Source of the DNA: Oligoflexia bacterium
GTDB lineage: Bacteria; Bdellovibrionota_G; JANQFH01
Reading direction: 5' to 3'
Length of the DNA: 64,000 nt
Assembly (NCBI GenBank): GCA_028277945.1
Contig: JANQFH010000068.1
Span: 310,001-374,000 of the forward strand
A model generated the notes under the pieces. The model ran no database searches and was not told the DNA's origin. It saw only the letters and a list, made by a program, of their open reading frames with translations. Positions 34,164-43,966 of the stretch are shown piece by piece (position 1 is the stretch's first letter; every line of letters begins with the position of its first letter). Position numbers and translations under genes: made by a program.

Positions 34164-36055
34164 GGTAGCTGCACAGCAAATCTCTTAAACCAGGCGTTAA
34201 AGACAATGAGCGCAAATAGCGGCAAGCCATAATTGCGCTGTCCGGACATGTGTGTTGCGACTAAGGAGTGAATATAGGAGCTGTTGAAGAGATCGTGTTC
34301 AAGCATGCTTTCAGATAGGTGGTCTTCCAGAAGAGTACGGCCGGGCCCACGTAACCAGTCACCAATAGGCACCTCAAAACCTCTCTTTGTCTGGTAACAG
34401 AAGTCTCGATTAAAATGCTTTTGTAGCAGTTGACGCTCACTGTATTTGGTTATACCTCGGCGGATCTTCATACCATCGGCTAAGTGAAAGATCTGTTCCG
34501 CCAGACTGCGGTTAAGCAGTGGAACACGCATCTCCAGGCTCTGACTCATGCCGATTTTGTCCGCCTTGAGCAGGAGGTTATCTGCTAGCATGGTTTTAAT
34601 GTCGACGTACTGTAGTCGCTTCAAGTTGCTAGTGAAGGTGGCTTGAGAAAAGTTTTTGACAAAGGTCTGCAAGGCGCTCTCTTGGCCAGACTCACTTGCA
34701 GAGGCAGAGAGGAGTTCACCTAGCATATCGCTAGTGACAAGGGTAAACCAAGCAAGATAGCGCTCCTCCTTGCTGAGATGACTTGTCTGCAGAAACTTGC
34801 GTACCCTGCGTACAGCGTTACTAAAACCGCTCTGTGTTGGCGTTGGCACCCTTTCCAGTAAGGGTAACAGCGGTGAACGTAACCATTTGAGTAACGCGCT
34901 GCTGCTTCTAGCACGTGGCTCCCATAGATAACGGTTGTAACCAGCAAAGAGTTCATCGCCGCCCTCGCCTGCAAGTGCCACGGTGACAAATCCTTTTGTC
35001 ATTGCCGCCAAGTGAAAAGTTGGCATGACCGATGGGTCGGCGAGCGGCTCCTCGAGAGCCTCTATAACCTTGTGCAGTATACTGCTGGCATCTTCTGTAA
35101 TGTTGAGGGAATGGTGATCTGTACCGAGGGTCTTAGCGACATAGTCACTCTTGTTGGTTTCGTCGTAGTATGGATAATCTTTAAAGCCAATGGAAAAGGT
35201 GCTGATGGACTGTTCTGTGGCTTGTTGTGCATAAGCTGCAAGTAACCCTGAATCGAGTCCGCCACTTAGAAACAGGCCAAGCGGCACATCACTGATCATG
35301 GAGGTCGATACAGCGTGGTACAGTTTTTCTTCAAGCTCGGCGAGCGATCGACATGGATTGTTACAAGCGGGTGAATTCGTGAGGTCCCAGTAGTTTTCGC
35401 AGTGCAATTCACCATCTTTGAGTTCCAGCAGGTGACCAGGCTTCAATTTGACAATGTCGGCAAACATGGTTTCTGGATTTGGCACGTAGCCTAACGTGAA
35501 GAAGGGACCTAAGGCGTGGCGATTGAGCTTGGCGCCAATCGTCTCGAGAGCTAGTAGTGCTTTGATCTCAGAAGCGAAGACCAGGGTGGCTGCATCGCTA
35601 TAATAGTAGAGCGGCTTGATGCCAAAGGGATCGCGTGCGATCAAAAGGTAGTGCTCAGCAGGTCGGTAGAGCGCAAAGGCAAACATGCCTTCGAGTTTGG
35701 TGAGCACATCCTTGCCCCACTGCTCAAAACCGTGCAACACTACTTCACCATCGCTCTGCGAGCGAAAACGATGTCCTTGGTCTACGAGTTCTGCGCGCAG
35801 CTCACGAAAGTTGTAGATCTCACCGTTGAAAACCAGCCAGAGCGCCTCGTTTTCATTGGCCATGGGTTGGTAGGCCCGAGGTGAGAGATCAATGATGCTG
35901 AGTCGGCGGTAGCCAAGACCCGCCTGTCCCCAGATGCGTATACCCTGATGATCCGGGCCACGGTGCTGCATGGCCTGACACATCTTCTCAATGTCTAACG
36001 CCTTAATCGGTGCCAACCCTTGGCGTTGTCGAATCTGTCCGGCAATTCCGCACAT
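34160..36055 (-). CDS. asnB: Asparagine synthase (glutamine-hydrolysing)
   Basis: 631 residues. The N-terminal Ntn glutaminase domain has the nucleophile Cys2 (MCGIAGQ), RGPDHQGI, YRRLSIIDLS and VFNGEIYNFRELR. The synthetase domain has the PP-loop FLSGGLDSGLLAA (about residue 265) and the GEGGDELFAGYNRYL block. In polysaccharide clusters such enzymes often amidate sugars or transfer amino groups to glycan components rather than serve bulk asparagine synthesis; that is inference from context. First gene of a leftward three-gene unit, start at 36055. Confidence 0.94.
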   Translation of the reverse strand: MCGIAGQIRQRQGLAPIKALDIEKMCQAMQHRGPDHQGIRIWGQAGLGYRRLSIIDLSPRAYQPMANENEALWLVFNGEIYNFRELRAELVDQGHRFRSQSDGEVVLHGFEQWGKDVLTKLEGMFAFALYRPAEHYLLIARDPFGIKPLYYYSDAATLVFASEIKALLALETIGAKLNRHALGPFFTLGYVPNPETMFADIVKLKPGHLLELKDGELHCENYWDLTNSPACNNPCRSLAELEEKLYHAVSTSMISDVPLGLFLSGGLDSGLLAAYAQQATEQSISTFSIGFKDYPYYDETNKSDYVAKTLGTDHHSLNITEDASSILHKVIEALEEPLADPSVMPTFHLAAMTKGFVTVALAGEGGDELFAGYNRYLWEPRARSSSALLKWLRSPLLPLLERVPTPTQSGFSNAVRRVRKFLQTSHLSKEERYLAWFTLVTSDMLGELLSASASESGQESALQTFVKNFSQATFTSNLKRLQYVDIKTMLADNLLLKADKIGMSQSLEMRVPLLNRSLAEQIFHLADGMKIRRGITKYSERQLLQKHFNRDFCYQTKRGFEVPIGDWLRGPGRTLLEDHLSESMLEHDLFNSSYIHSLVATHMSGQRNYGLPLFALIVFNAWFKRFAVQLP

Positions 36056-36184
36056 GCTCTATCTACGGGAGGACCACCGTTGGCAGGTTGATTGGGGGCG
36101 TGGTGGACAGCACTATTGGTGGCAGATCATAACCCAGTAAAAAAACATGGCCTCCGCTCTCAATAGTAGGTAAATGCCATCCAT

Positions 36185-36874
36185 ATGGCAAGCAGCGACC
36201 CCGCATCCAAGGTTATGCGCCGAGAGGCCGACGACCCTCTTCTTGCACCTGTAGTTGCCCTGTTGCTCTACGGGGTGCTGTTTTTCGTCTTGGGTCAGTT
36301 TTTCCCAGCCGTGGTTAAGTGGAGTGGTTTGCCGCAACTCTATTTTCTTTTAGCCGCACTCTGGATCATGCACCGGCAAAAGGTGAGCTTTGCCGCTCTT
36401 GGCTTTCGGCGTCAGGGGATTGCGCGAGAGTTTTTGTTTGGATGCTTGGCGGCGCTAATACCCTTAACCGTGATACTTGTACTGCTGATTTTCCTACACT
36501 TCTCTGTCCTGACAACAGATGTCAGTGCGAATCGCTTTCTGTTAACGCCCTCGAGACTCTACCATCTATTTATTCTGCTGTTGCTGGCGCCGATCTGCGA
36601 AGAGCTCTTTTTTCGTGGGATGATTGCGCGCGTCATGAAAGATCGAATCAAACCCTACCTATTGATTCCCCTCGTTGCTCTTTTATTCACTGCGGCACAC
36701 TTTGGTTGGTACCTGGGTCCGTTTTTGCTTGGGTTGGCAACGACCTGGCTATTTATCTGGCGCAATTCGTTAGTGGCACCACTCCTGTTGCATATGGTCT
36801 GTAACGCCTTTGGTCCGGCGCTACTCGCATTTGCGCCACAAGTCTATCAGCAGTTGCGTATCTTTTTTCTCTAG
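36185..36874 (+). CDS. CPBP-family (CAAX-type) intramembrane metalloprotease
   Basis: A 229-residue polytopic membrane protein. The family motifs are intact: EELFFRG (Glu139, Glu140, Arg144), FTAAHFG (His172) and HMVCNAFG (His203, Asn207). Together these form the metal site. Members cleave prenylated or other membrane substrates, and some act in surface-layer maturation or bacteriocin immunity. Located at the end of the polysaccharide locus, divergent from asnB, so a link to glycan or protein export is possible but unproven. No strong ribosome-binding site precedes the ATG. Confidence 0.9.
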   Translation: MASSDPASKVMRREADDPLLAPVVALLLYGVLFFVLGQFFPAVVKWSGLPQLYFLLAALWIMHRQKVSFAALGFRRQGIAREFLFGCLAALIPLTVILVLLIFLHFSVLTTDVSANRFLLTPSRLYHLFILLLLAPICEELFFRGMIARVMKDRIKPYLLIPLVALLFTAAHFGWYLGPFLLGLATTWLFIWRNSLVAPLLLHMVCNAFGPALLAFAPQVYQQLRIFFL

Positions 36875-36876
36875 CC

Positions 36877-36892
36877 AACCGACGTGTCGGTT
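36877..36892 (+). terminator. Short palindrome after the CPBP gene, possible terminator
   Basis: AACCGAC-GT-GTCGGTT is a perfect inverted repeat starting 3 bp after the stop, followed by an AT-rich stretch (ATCTTTTCTTTG). The loop is short and the T run weak. Confidence 0.35.
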
Positions 36893-36972
36893 GACAGAAC
36901 ATCTTTTCTTTGATATGGAAAAGAGTAACGGGGGATTCTAGCTTCTAGTTCAAAACATCAAGGGGGGCATTC

Positions 36973-38478
36973 GTGAAAATTTATGCATCATGGGGTCTTA
37001 TCAAGGCCGGATGCAGCTGTTTGCTCTTAAGCGCGCTTCTCTGCTCGACATCCGCGCAAGCAGAGTTGAGTTGCGAAGGATTTCATGGCCTCCTTGATTT
37101 TATTAAGAAAAACCACGCCGAGACCATTCCACTCCGTGAATTTTCTAACCATTATGTAGCCGGTGTTAATTTTGCGGTCGACAGACTACAGCGTGACGAC
37201 CGCCTCTTCAATTTAGAGGAGAGGAAAGCGCTTACCACACCCTTTGGCGACAACGATCTTGAATTTTTTAGCTGTCGACAGGCGGAAAAGATAGCCCATG
37301 CCTTTGCAGCTCAGGGTAGAGATGAGATCACCCATGCCATGGTATGGGATTGGCAACTCAAAGGTCTGCTAAAGAGCTGGGATCCACACAGTGATCGGCT
37401 TACACAGCAGGAGTGGGAGCTGTTGCAGCCTGCCCTAGTCAACGCTGCTCGAGTAGGCGGTAAGCGTGCCGGGAAGCAGGGCACCCTGTTGGCGATGCAA
37501 CAAAGCCAAGCTGTGGCCATTGCCGAGCAGGAGCTATTTGAAGGGGGTGTGGGTTATATCAAGATTGCCGACTTTCTGCCCAATACTTACGAAGAGTTTC
37601 GTGAGGCTTTGCTCGCTCTGCTGCAAGAGGGGGCACGATCTCTGATCATTGATCTGCGTAACAACCCAGGTGGGGTCATGGCGGAAGCTATCCGTATCCT
37701 CAGTATCTTTATCGATGCTGGTGTTGCCGTGGTTTATCAAGATCGTGACGGTGTGCTAACGTCGCTGCCTTTTGCAGAGGTCGACGTAAACAAAGAGGAG
37801 CTACCGCTTGTGGTCTTGACGAATCGTCTTACGGCCAGTGCGGCGGAATTCTTTGCTGCGGCTATTTCTGACTATGAACGTGGCATTCTCTTGGGAGAGC
37901 CGACTAATGGTAAGGGTAATACGCAGCTGTTCCTACCGCCCGAGGCTTTGCGGGTCTATGCCAGAAATCTAGCCATAGACGGCGCGCTTAAGCTAACCAC
38001 ACATTGGTTTTTTACTGCCTCTGGCGACTCGCCACAACAGCGGCGACAAAGACCACACGTCGCTCAGCAGGATCGCGTTCTGGAGCAAGAACTCAGAGAC
38101 AAACGGCAAAGATTGGCGCGCTCGGGTGAGCACCTATTTGTGATAGAGAGTGACTACCCCAATGCCCTGCCAGCTCGAACCATTCCATCCCAGTTCAGCG
38201 CAGCAACCCGACCCAGCAACGATATGGGTCGAGTTGTTTGGCACATGGATTGGGTCGTCAGGGAGTGGCAACAGCTGCTACCTCTCTCCCCGCATCCTGA
38301 TGACGATACCTACGTTGCTCAAGCATACATGCTGCTGAGCTATTACCAAGACCGCTGCCTAACCTATCATCAAAGGCAATGTGATTTTCCCGAGGAACCT
38401 ATGGTCTATCGGGAACTGATGTTTGATCCATTTAATCATCTAGAGTGGTTGACACAAAGGACGGCAAATAAAAGTTAG
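36973..38478 (+). CDS. S41-family (C-terminal processing-type) serine peptidase
   Basis: A 501-residue exported protease. A signal peptide (residues 1-30, ending TSAQA) is followed by a helical N-terminal region resembling the Tsp/CtpA N-domain. The S41 catalytic core has VGYIKIADFLPNTYEEFREAL, LIIDLRNNPGGVM (229-236), the nucleophile Ser289 in NRLTASAAEFFAAAI and Lys314 in EPTNGKGNTQ. No PDZ domain is obvious, unlike standard CtpA. Start is GTG at 36973 with AGGGGGG upstream. It should degrade or trim envelope proteins. The C-terminal Tsp-like region has paired cysteines (RCLTYHQRQC). Confidence 0.9.
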   Translation: MKIYASWGLIKAGCSCLLLSALLCSTSAQAELSCEGFHGLLDFIKKNHAETIPLREFSNHYVAGVNFAVDRLQRDDRLFNLEERKALTTPFGDNDLEFFSCRQAEKIAHAFAAQGRDEITHAMVWDWQLKGLLKSWDPHSDRLTQQEWELLQPALVNAARVGGKRAGKQGTLLAMQQSQAVAIAEQELFEGGVGYIKIADFLPNTYEEFREALLALLQEGARSLIIDLRNNPGGVMAEAIRILSIFIDAGVAVVYQDRDGVLTSLPFAEVDVNKEELPLVVLTNRLTASAAEFFAAAISDYERGILLGEPTNGKGNTQLFLPPEALRVYARNLAIDGALKLTTHWFFTASGDSPQQRRQRPHVAQQDRVLEQELRDKRQRLARSGEHLFVIESDYPNALPARTIPSQFSAATRPSNDMGRVVWHMDWVVREWQQLLPLSPHPDDDTYVAQAYMLLSYYQDRCLTYHQRQCDFPEEPMVYRELMFDPFNHLEWLTQRTANKS

Positions 38479-38509
38479 TATCGTTGGCCTGCAGAGTAGG
38501 GTCATAAAA

Positions 38510-39304
38510 ATGGCAGCAGCTCGATCCATATTGAGTACGATTTATCGCAATACGAATATTACGCTGCTCGCTTTTTTGACTGTCAATCTTACCACGGTGA
38601 TTCTTGCCGCAGAGATAGAGCAAACAGAAGTTGAGTCTTTTACCTTAGTACACAAGCTTGGTGATAAAAAGGTGACAACGCATTACGCGCCATCACTGTT
38701 TGCCATATACCAAGAGACGGGCAGAGAAGGCATCCTCATAGATTTTTTTGCTGAGCACATTTACTGGTATGTTAGCGGCAGCAACAAGCGCCTGTTAAGA
38801 CAGCGAAGCTTTCGAGACTTCCGTGCTGCTGATCAGGCGATTCACGAGTACTCGCGACTCATCACCGGTTTTACGCCACCGCAGCTGGAGCCAACGGCGG
38901 GCCAGCCGTGGAGATTTTTACAGCCCATAACCACGACAAAAAAAGACGCATCCGCAAGATGTGCCAACGTACGTCTTGTCAACGCCTTGGGGGAGGAGCT
39001 AGAGATGTGTGTTATTCGTGACCACAATGTTCGACGACTCGATTTTCTCAACAGATACTACCGTGCCATGCCTAAGAAGGTCCAAGCGATTCTGGAGAGT
39101 TCGGCTGAGTTGTTCTTGTACAGTGAAGGGGTGATTCCCATGGTCGGCAAGAGACGCGGCAAGCCGTTTGAGCTTGTGGAGTATAAGCACTGGTGGCGGC
39201 CAAAGCGAGACTTTCAACCGCCGCCAAAGGGTGAGACCGTCACCCCGCCGAGTCGGTACCCGCGCATCTATTTAGAGGCGAGTCAGGAATCCGTACAAAA
39301 TTAG
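38510..39304 (+). CDS. Exported protein of unknown function
   Basis: 264 residues, with a hydrophobic leader (about residues 16-34, ending TVILAAE) consistent with a signal peptide or anchor. I recognise no domain. The mature part is basic and rich in aromatic residues (HWWRPKRDFQPPPKG near the C-terminus) and has two cysteines, about 150 and 162, that could pair. It lies 31 bp downstream of the S41 peptidase on the same strand, so it could be a partner or substrate. It overlaps the convergent Nudix gene by 4 bp. Confidence 0.75.
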   Translation: MAAARSILSTIYRNTNITLLAFLTVNLTTVILAAEIEQTEVESFTLVHKLGDKKVTTHYAPSLFAIYQETGREGILIDFFAEHIYWYVSGSNKRLLRQRSFRDFRAADQAIHEYSRLITGFTPPQLEPTAGQPWRFLQPITTTKKDASARCANVRLVNALGEELEMCVIRDHNVRRLDFLNRYYRAMPKKVQAILESSAELFLYSEGVIPMVGKRRGKPFELVEYKHWWRPKRDFQPPPKGETVTPPSRYPRIYLEASQESVQN

Positions 39305-39825
39305 CCTTGCTGTAGGGCGTTTCGCAGGGCATCTGCCTCTTGTTTGTCAAAGTATGTAGGGACCAAGGGCAGCTGCTGCCACTGTGCCAGGTCAGCTGCT
39401 AAACGCTGTAGATGGTTGTAACCCCACCCAACAATTTCATCGTGGTCAAAGGCGAGTGGGGGTAGCTGAGTCATGGATATGAGTTTGGCCTTGGCTGCGT
39501 CGTCGCCAGCTTGCATGTTTAATAGACGGCTGGCAGCAAGGCCAAGGTAGACGACAGAGACCGTACGTCCACGCGGGTCCCTGCCAGGTCTGCCAAAGGT
39601 GTGTAGCTGCTGCAGTAGGAGCCGTTCAATCCCAGTTTCTTCCTTGAGCTCCCGCCGAGCCGCGCTCTCCAAGGGTTCTGTGGTTTCCACAAAGCCCCCG
39701 GGCAGCGCCCAATGGCCTTGAAAGGGCGGATGTTTTCTCTCAATCAACAGAACCTGCAGCTGCTCTTCAAGCAGCGAAAACAAGAGGACATCGACAGTGA
39801 GTAGGATGTCTTGTCTAAACTCCAT
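39301..39825 (-). CDS. Nudix hydrolase
   Basis: 174 residues. The Nudix box is complete: G44-x5-E50-x7-R58-E59-L-x-E62-E63-x-G65 (GGFVETTEPLESAARRELKEETGIE region). Preceded by HWALPGGF typical of ADP-ribose or nucleotide-sugar hydrolases. The C-terminal part (LAFDHDEIVGWGYNHLQ) resembles the linker in NrtR-like and ADP-ribose pyrophosphatase-type proteins, but no full winged-helix domain is present. Substrate unresolved. Divergent from the following lipoprotein gene. Confidence 0.9.
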   Translation of the reverse strand: MEFRQDILLTVDVLLFSLLEEQLQVLLIERKHPPFQGHWALPGGFVETTEPLESAARRELKEETGIERLLLQQLHTFGRPGRDPRGRTVSVVYLGLAASRLLNMQAGDDAAKAKLISMTQLPPLAFDHDEIVGWGYNHLQRLAADLAQWQQLPLVPTYFDKQEADALRNALQQG

Positions 39826-39897
39826 AGTAAGCTGGTCGTAAAAGCCTTTGACCCTCTCTCTTCGTTTATTTACACTAAATCGGCTGTGAGGTTAACC

Positions 39898-40539
39898 ATG
39901 AGACAACAGGCTCTAAAGGCAACTCGTCTGGCTTATACGGGCCGGGGCTGTCTCTTTGTGCTGTTTTTCCTGCCACTCCTATTGGCTGGTTGCAAGCGAC
40001 CCTCGCAAATTGAGCTTATTCCCGAGCTGCAACACCACAGCAGCTATTTTGACGAACTCAAGCATTGGCATCAAGAGAAGAAGGTCTATGCGGAATTGCA
40101 GGTATTGTTTTACGTGCAGGTGACCTATTTGAGTCCTTCCCTAAAACGCGCCTACATTGCAGAACTAGCAAGACTCTATGACCACTCACCCGCAGAGCAG
40201 CGAGAGCTTTACCGTAAAGCGCAAGATGAGTGGAGTAGCGAGAATGTCTTTTTTGTGTCGCTATTCGCGCCAGGGCGCAATAGTGCCCGCCTTAACAGCA
40301 GTGAAGAGATTTGGAAATTGCGTGCCCAGTTTGAGCCGAGTGCTGAGGAGGTTCCACCTCTTTATGTGCGCGAGGTTTCTCTCGATGATCCTAAGATTGC
40401 CTACTTTTATCCCTATGTTGAGGATTGGGCGCGGCACTATATGATTGCCATGCCGGTAAAAGCCGATGCCACTGCGGTTGTATTTAAGATGGACGGTGTG
40501 GTTGGGTCTCAGCAGTTCCGCTGGCCGCTGGAGCCTTAA
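39898..40539 (+). CDS. Lipoprotein of unknown function
   Basis: 213 residues from the ATG at 39898, chosen because GAGG lies 7-8 bases upstream and the N-terminus then reads as a lipoprotein signal (LLLAGC, lipid-modified Cys32). An ATG at 39811 lies inside the divergent Nudix gene and is rejected. The mature domain (about 180 residues) is helical in its first part and ends in a strand-rich region. No recognised family. Its stop overlaps the asnS start by one base (TAATG), so the two are cotranscribed. Confidence 0.85.
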   Translation: MRQQALKATRLAYTGRGCLFVLFFLPLLLAGCKRPSQIELIPELQHHSSYFDELKHWHQEKKVYAELQVLFYVQVTYLSPSLKRAYIAELARLYDHSPAEQRELYRKAQDEWSSENVFFVSLFAPGRNSARLNSSEEIWKLRAQFEPSAEEVPPLYVREVSLDDPKIAYFYPYVEDWARHYMIAMPVKADATAVVFKMDGVVGSQQFRWPLEP

Positions 40540-41834
40540 TGGCTCAACTGGCCTACATCAACAAGATCGGTCAGTTTGCCGATTGTGAAGTCACACTGCG
40601 TGGCTGGCTCTATAACAAACGCTCCAGTGGTAAAATCCACTTCCTGCAAGTTCGTGATGGAACCGGCATCATCCAATGTGTTATCAGCCGTGACGATGTA
40701 TCTGTTGAAAGCTTTGAAGTTGCCAAGAAACTGACTCAAGAGTCTTCACTAAGCATTACCGGTATCGTCCATGCTGATAAGCGTGCTCCTTCTGGTTATG
40801 AACTGCAGGTAACGAGTCTTGAAGAGGTTGCGCTAGCTGCGGAGTACCCTATAGCCCCGAAGGAACACGGTGTTGGTTTTCTCATGGACCATCGCCATCT
40901 TTGGCTGCGGTCTCGGCGGCAGGCGATCATCATGCGTGTGCGCTCCTCACTGGTCAAGGCCATTCGTGACTATTTGGATGAGCGGGGTTTTACGTTGCTC
41001 GATGCACCGATCTTTACGCCCAATGCCTGTGAAGGCACAACAACGCTGTTTGAAACCAACTACTTTGATCGGCGCGCCTACCTGACTCAGAGTGGCCAGC
41101 TCTACATGGAGGCAGGGGCCATGGCGTTTGGTAGGGTATACTGTTTTGGGCCAACGTTTCGGGCTGAGAAGTCGAAGACCCGACGTCACCTAACTGAATT
41201 TTGGATGGTGGAGCCAGAGGTCGCTTTTTTTGATCTCGATGACGACATGGACCTGATGGAAGACTTTGTTGTCACTCTGGTTGCACGTCTGCTTGATAAG
41301 CATCGCAAAGAGATCGAGGAGTTAGAACGGGATGTCACTGCTTTAGAGCAGGTGCAAAAACCCTTTCCCCGCATACGTTATGATGAGGCGGTGGAAATCT
41401 TAAAACGTAAGGGTGTGGACTTTCAGTGGGGCGGAGACTTTGGTGGTGAAGATGAGACGCTACTCTCCGAAGAGTTTGATCGTCCTTTTATGGTGCACCG
41501 CTTTCCCATGCAGTGCAAAGCCTTTTACATGAAGCGGGACCCAGAGAACCCAAAGCTCTCTCTCTCTGTTGATATGTTGGCTCCAGAGGGTAAAGGTGAG
41601 ATCATTGGCGGTGGGCAGCGGGAGGACGATCTCGCAACCTTAGAAAAATCCATTACACAGCACAAACTTCCCAAAGAGGCGTTTGCCTGGTTTGTGGATC
41701 TGCGCCGCTACGGCTCGGTGCCGCACGCCGGTTTTGGCCTTGGTGTTGAGCGTTTTCTCGGTTGGATTTGTGGGCTGCATCACGTGCGCGAGACCATACC
41801 CTTTCCAAGGCTGATGGATCGTCTGCAACCATAA
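40539..41834 (+). CDS. asnS: Asparagine-tRNA ligase
   Basis: Class II aminoacyl-tRNA synthetase charging tRNA-Asn, 431 residues. N-terminal OB-fold anticodon-binding domain ([20 protein letters not shown], about residues 18-37). Catalytic domain has motif 1 region ([16 protein letters not shown]), motif 2 ([19 protein letters not shown]) and motif 3 ([12 protein letters not shown]). [14 protein letters not shown] distinguishes AsnRS from AspRS. Direct charging of tRNA-Asn implies the organism does not need to make Asn-tRNA by transamidation. Confidence 0.95.
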   Translation: MAQLAYINKIGQFADCEVTLRGWLYNKRSSGKIHFLQVRDGTGIIQCVISRDDVSVESFEVAKKLTQESSLSITGIVHADKRAPSGYELQVTSLEEVALAAEYPIAPKEHGVGFLMDHRHLWLRSRRQAIIMRVRSSLVKAIRDYLDERGFTLLDAPIFTPNACEGTTTLFETNYFDRRAYLTQSGQLYMEAGAMAFGRVYCFGPTFRAEKSKTRRHLTEFWMVEPEVAFFDLDDDMDLMEDFVVTLVARLLDKHRKEIEELERDVTALEQVQKPFPRIRYDEAVEILKRKGVDFQWGGDFGGEDETLLSEEFDRPFMVHRFPMQCKAFYMKRDPENPKLSLSVDMLAPEGKGEIIGGGQREDDLATLEKSITQHKLPKEAFAWFVDLRRYGSVPHAGFGLGVERFLGWICGLHHVRETIPFPRLMDRLQP

Positions 41835-41840
41835 GTGGTA

Positions 41841-41849
41841 TGGTATAAT
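41841..41849 (+). promoter_or_regulatory. Extended -10 promoter before a pseudopilin gene
   Basis: TGG-TATAAT (41841-41849) matches the extended -10 form TGn-TATAAT and ends 26 bp before the pseudopilin ATG. Similar elements precede two other pseudopilin units at 42541 and 46991. Confidence 0.55.
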
Positions 41850-41875
41850 ATTCTGTTAGCTATTTCCCAATAGAC

Positions 41876-42469
41876 ATGATTAGAAGAGCAAATAGGCAGC
41901 AAGCAACCTGCTTGGGCTTTACCCTAGTTGAAGTGATCGTCAGCTTGCTGGTGATGTCGACCATTCTACTGTGGTTTATACCCACCATCGCCGTCTTCCA
42001 TTATGCTAATCGCTCTTCCAGTGCGCAGACAACCACCTCAACCCTCTCCCTCATGCTTGCAGAGCAGCTCTACAATTTAACCTTTGCTGAATTGGGCTCT
42101 GATGCTGCCGCCACCTGTTTGGATCCAGAGGGTAAGGCGATCAAAGGTACCGCAGATGGGGTCTGCAAAGAAGACTTGCTCAACAATACCGGCCATAGTC
42201 AGGCCGAGGCTGAGGGAGAGACAAAGTATAAGTATCAACGGTATTCCATTGTTTGCAGCGACAGCCTCGATCTTGCAGGAGGGTATGCGGGTACGCCATG
42301 TGATCTGCCATCCGCCAATCTGACAACCGGACCGGTGCCCAGCGAGCTCAGTTGTGCTGCGGCCGACTACAGCGCCGATCAGAAGGAGATCAAGGTTGTG
42401 GTTGCCTACTATGATAGCCACGGCAAATGCCACGCCTCACACCTGCAGACCATGAAGCTCGACCTTTAG
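41876..42469 (+). CDS. Type IV pilus/T2SS pseudopilin, PilV/GspI-like
   Basis: 197 residues. The prepilin signal is short and basic (MIRRANRQQATCLG), with cleavage before Phe in LG-FTLVEVIVSLLVMSTILL. Glu5 of the mature protein is present. The N-terminal helix continues as a membrane span. The globular part has six cysteines and no recognised fold. It would be processed by a prepilin peptidase not encoded here and incorporated as a minor pilin. The PilV/GspI label rests on the N-terminus and neighbourhood only. Confidence 0.85.
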   Translation: MIRRANRQQATCLGFTLVEVIVSLLVMSTILLWFIPTIAVFHYANRSSSAQTTTSTLSLMLAEQLYNLTFAELGSDAAATCLDPEGKAIKGTADGVCKEDLLNNTGHSQAEAEGETKYKYQRYSIVCSDSLDLAGGYAGTPCDLPSANLTTGPVPSELSCAAADYSADQKEIKVVVAYYDSHGKCHASHLQTMKLDL

Positions 42470-42540
42470 TTAATATATTGAAAATATGAGATAAAATGAA
42501 AAAAAAGCGTCTTTGCTGGATAGATCTATGGAGGAATTTT

Positions 42541-42549
42541 TGCTATAAT
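42541..42549 (+). promoter_or_regulatory. Extended -10 promoter before the PilX-like gene
   Basis: TGC-TATAAT (42541-42549), a perfect -10 with the extended TG. No good -35 is present, as expected for extended -10 promoters. It lies 69 bp before the ATG, leaving a 5' leader of about 60 bases with an inverted CGTCG/CGACG pair around 42562-42581. GGGGAACG is the ribosome-binding site. Confidence 0.6.
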
Positions 42550-42617
42550 TAACGAACTGCGTCGTATCCCGCCTCGACGTTCGTAGGGTCTATTCCATTA
42601 AAAAAAGGGGAACGAGT

Positions 42618-43946
42618 ATGCTGACCATCCACGCCGCCTCCAGGAAGGGTCCATCAGGCTTTATCTTGGTCACCACCATGCTACTAGGCTTGGTGTTAAC
42701 CGTGACCGCAGCCACCGGGTTCATCGTAACCCGCACCCAAAAGAAGATTGCCGGAAACTTTGATCGGACCGTTCGAACCTTTCAAGCCAGCGACAGTGCT
42801 CTGCAACTTGGTAAAAAGGCCATCAAAGATTGGTTGCAAGCCGAGCAAGAGGATAACGAGCTGGCTTACTTTACCGACATACTCGAAGATTCAGCAGAGC
42901 AAGGCGATGTGTTGACCGTTGGTGGGACCTCATTCAAAGACCTAATCTATGGAGATGCTAGCTACACACTCTATCTTACCAATAACGAGGCTGACATTGC
43001 TGGTGCAGGGAGCAGCACCGTAGACACAGACCGCATTCTAAAACTCGTATCAAAGGCAACCGGCACTAAGAGCCCGTCGAGCGTGACCATTGAAACCTAC
43101 ATCCAATCGCCGGCTCCTGAATCCGAAGGCGGTACTGTAAAATTTCCCGTTATGCCAGGAGCAACCAACCTGTGTGGTGATGTCAAAGAGCAGGACGTTC
43201 ATCTACACAACAACACTAAGATCATGGGCGAAATCCACAACCTTCCTTCTTGGAATTGTACCGGCAGTTCCTGTATTGGCGCGCTTGGCGGTGGTGTTGG
43301 CCGTGATGGTCTTGTTGGCAAGGATGCACTCAAGCACAAAGTTCAGCTTCACGACAATGCGACGATTTCGGGTGATCCAACCGGGTTAAAATATGACAAT
43401 ACCTTAGACTGTACACAGATGCGTAATTTTGCCAATGAGCTCGCTCAACTCGACAAAAGCCTGAGCTGGGTAGACGTGATTGAAGACGCAATAATTCAAA
43501 ATAAAGAGCTTGGTACACCAGCACGTCCAAAGGTGACGATATTGAGTGGAGTTAACAAAAAAATTGGTAACGTTAAAGGAGCGGGAATCTTGATGATCCA
43601 CAGCGAGGGTGAAGAAGAAGAGATGGAAATCGAGATTGGCAGAAACTTTCTCTATTTTGGCATGATCATCATTTATGGGAATGCGAAAACAAAGTATTGG
43701 ATGAAGAAAAACTCCTACGTCTATGGATCTGTCACCATTCTATCTGGAAACGACGAGAGCGAAACAGATCCAGCAGAGAAGTACAAACTTAAGATGAGCA
43801 AAAACGCCTTCATCCGTTACAGTTCTGGCGGTACCCGTATCGCCCACCGTACGGTTGGTGGCGAGCTGACCCTAACTTCAGAAGGTGAGTTGAACGATAC
43901 TGCAGCAGGCTCGGTGATCAACATCTCTTGGCGCGAGGTCTACTGA
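42618..43946 (+). CDS. PilX-like pilus assembly protein
   Basis: 442 residues. The N-terminus (KGPSGFILVTTMLLGLVLTVTA) matches the PilX_N pattern: a Gly before a hydrophobic helix, but without the classical F-T-L-x-E. It continues with RTQKKIAGNFDRTVRTFQASDSALQ, a segment typical of PilX-type minor pilins. The long C-terminal part has repeated strands (KEQDVHLHNNTKIMGEIHN and ALKHKVQLHDNATISGDPT) suggesting a beta-helical or repeat fold. It probably primes or tips a type IV pilus-like fibre. Confidence 0.8.
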   Translation: MLTIHAASRKGPSGFILVTTMLLGLVLTVTAATGFIVTRTQKKIAGNFDRTVRTFQASDSALQLGKKAIKDWLQAEQEDNELAYFTDILEDSAEQGDVLTVGGTSFKDLIYGDASYTLYLTNNEADIAGAGSSTVDTDRILKLVSKATGTKSPSSVTIETYIQSPAPESEGGTVKFPVMPGATNLCGDVKEQDVHLHNNTKIMGEIHNLPSWNCTGSSCIGALGGGVGRDGLVGKDALKHKVQLHDNATISGDPTGLKYDNTLDCTQMRNFANELAQLDKSLSWVDVIEDAIIQNKELGTPARPKVTILSGVNKKIGNVKGAGILMIHSEGEEEEMEIEIGRNFLYFGMIIIYGNAKTKYWMKKNSYVYGSVTILSGNDESETDPAEKYKLKMSKNAFIRYSSGGTRIAHRTVGGELTLTSEGELNDTAAGSVINISWREVY

Positions 43947-43966
43947 GGGTCCCAGTTGATATCGGG

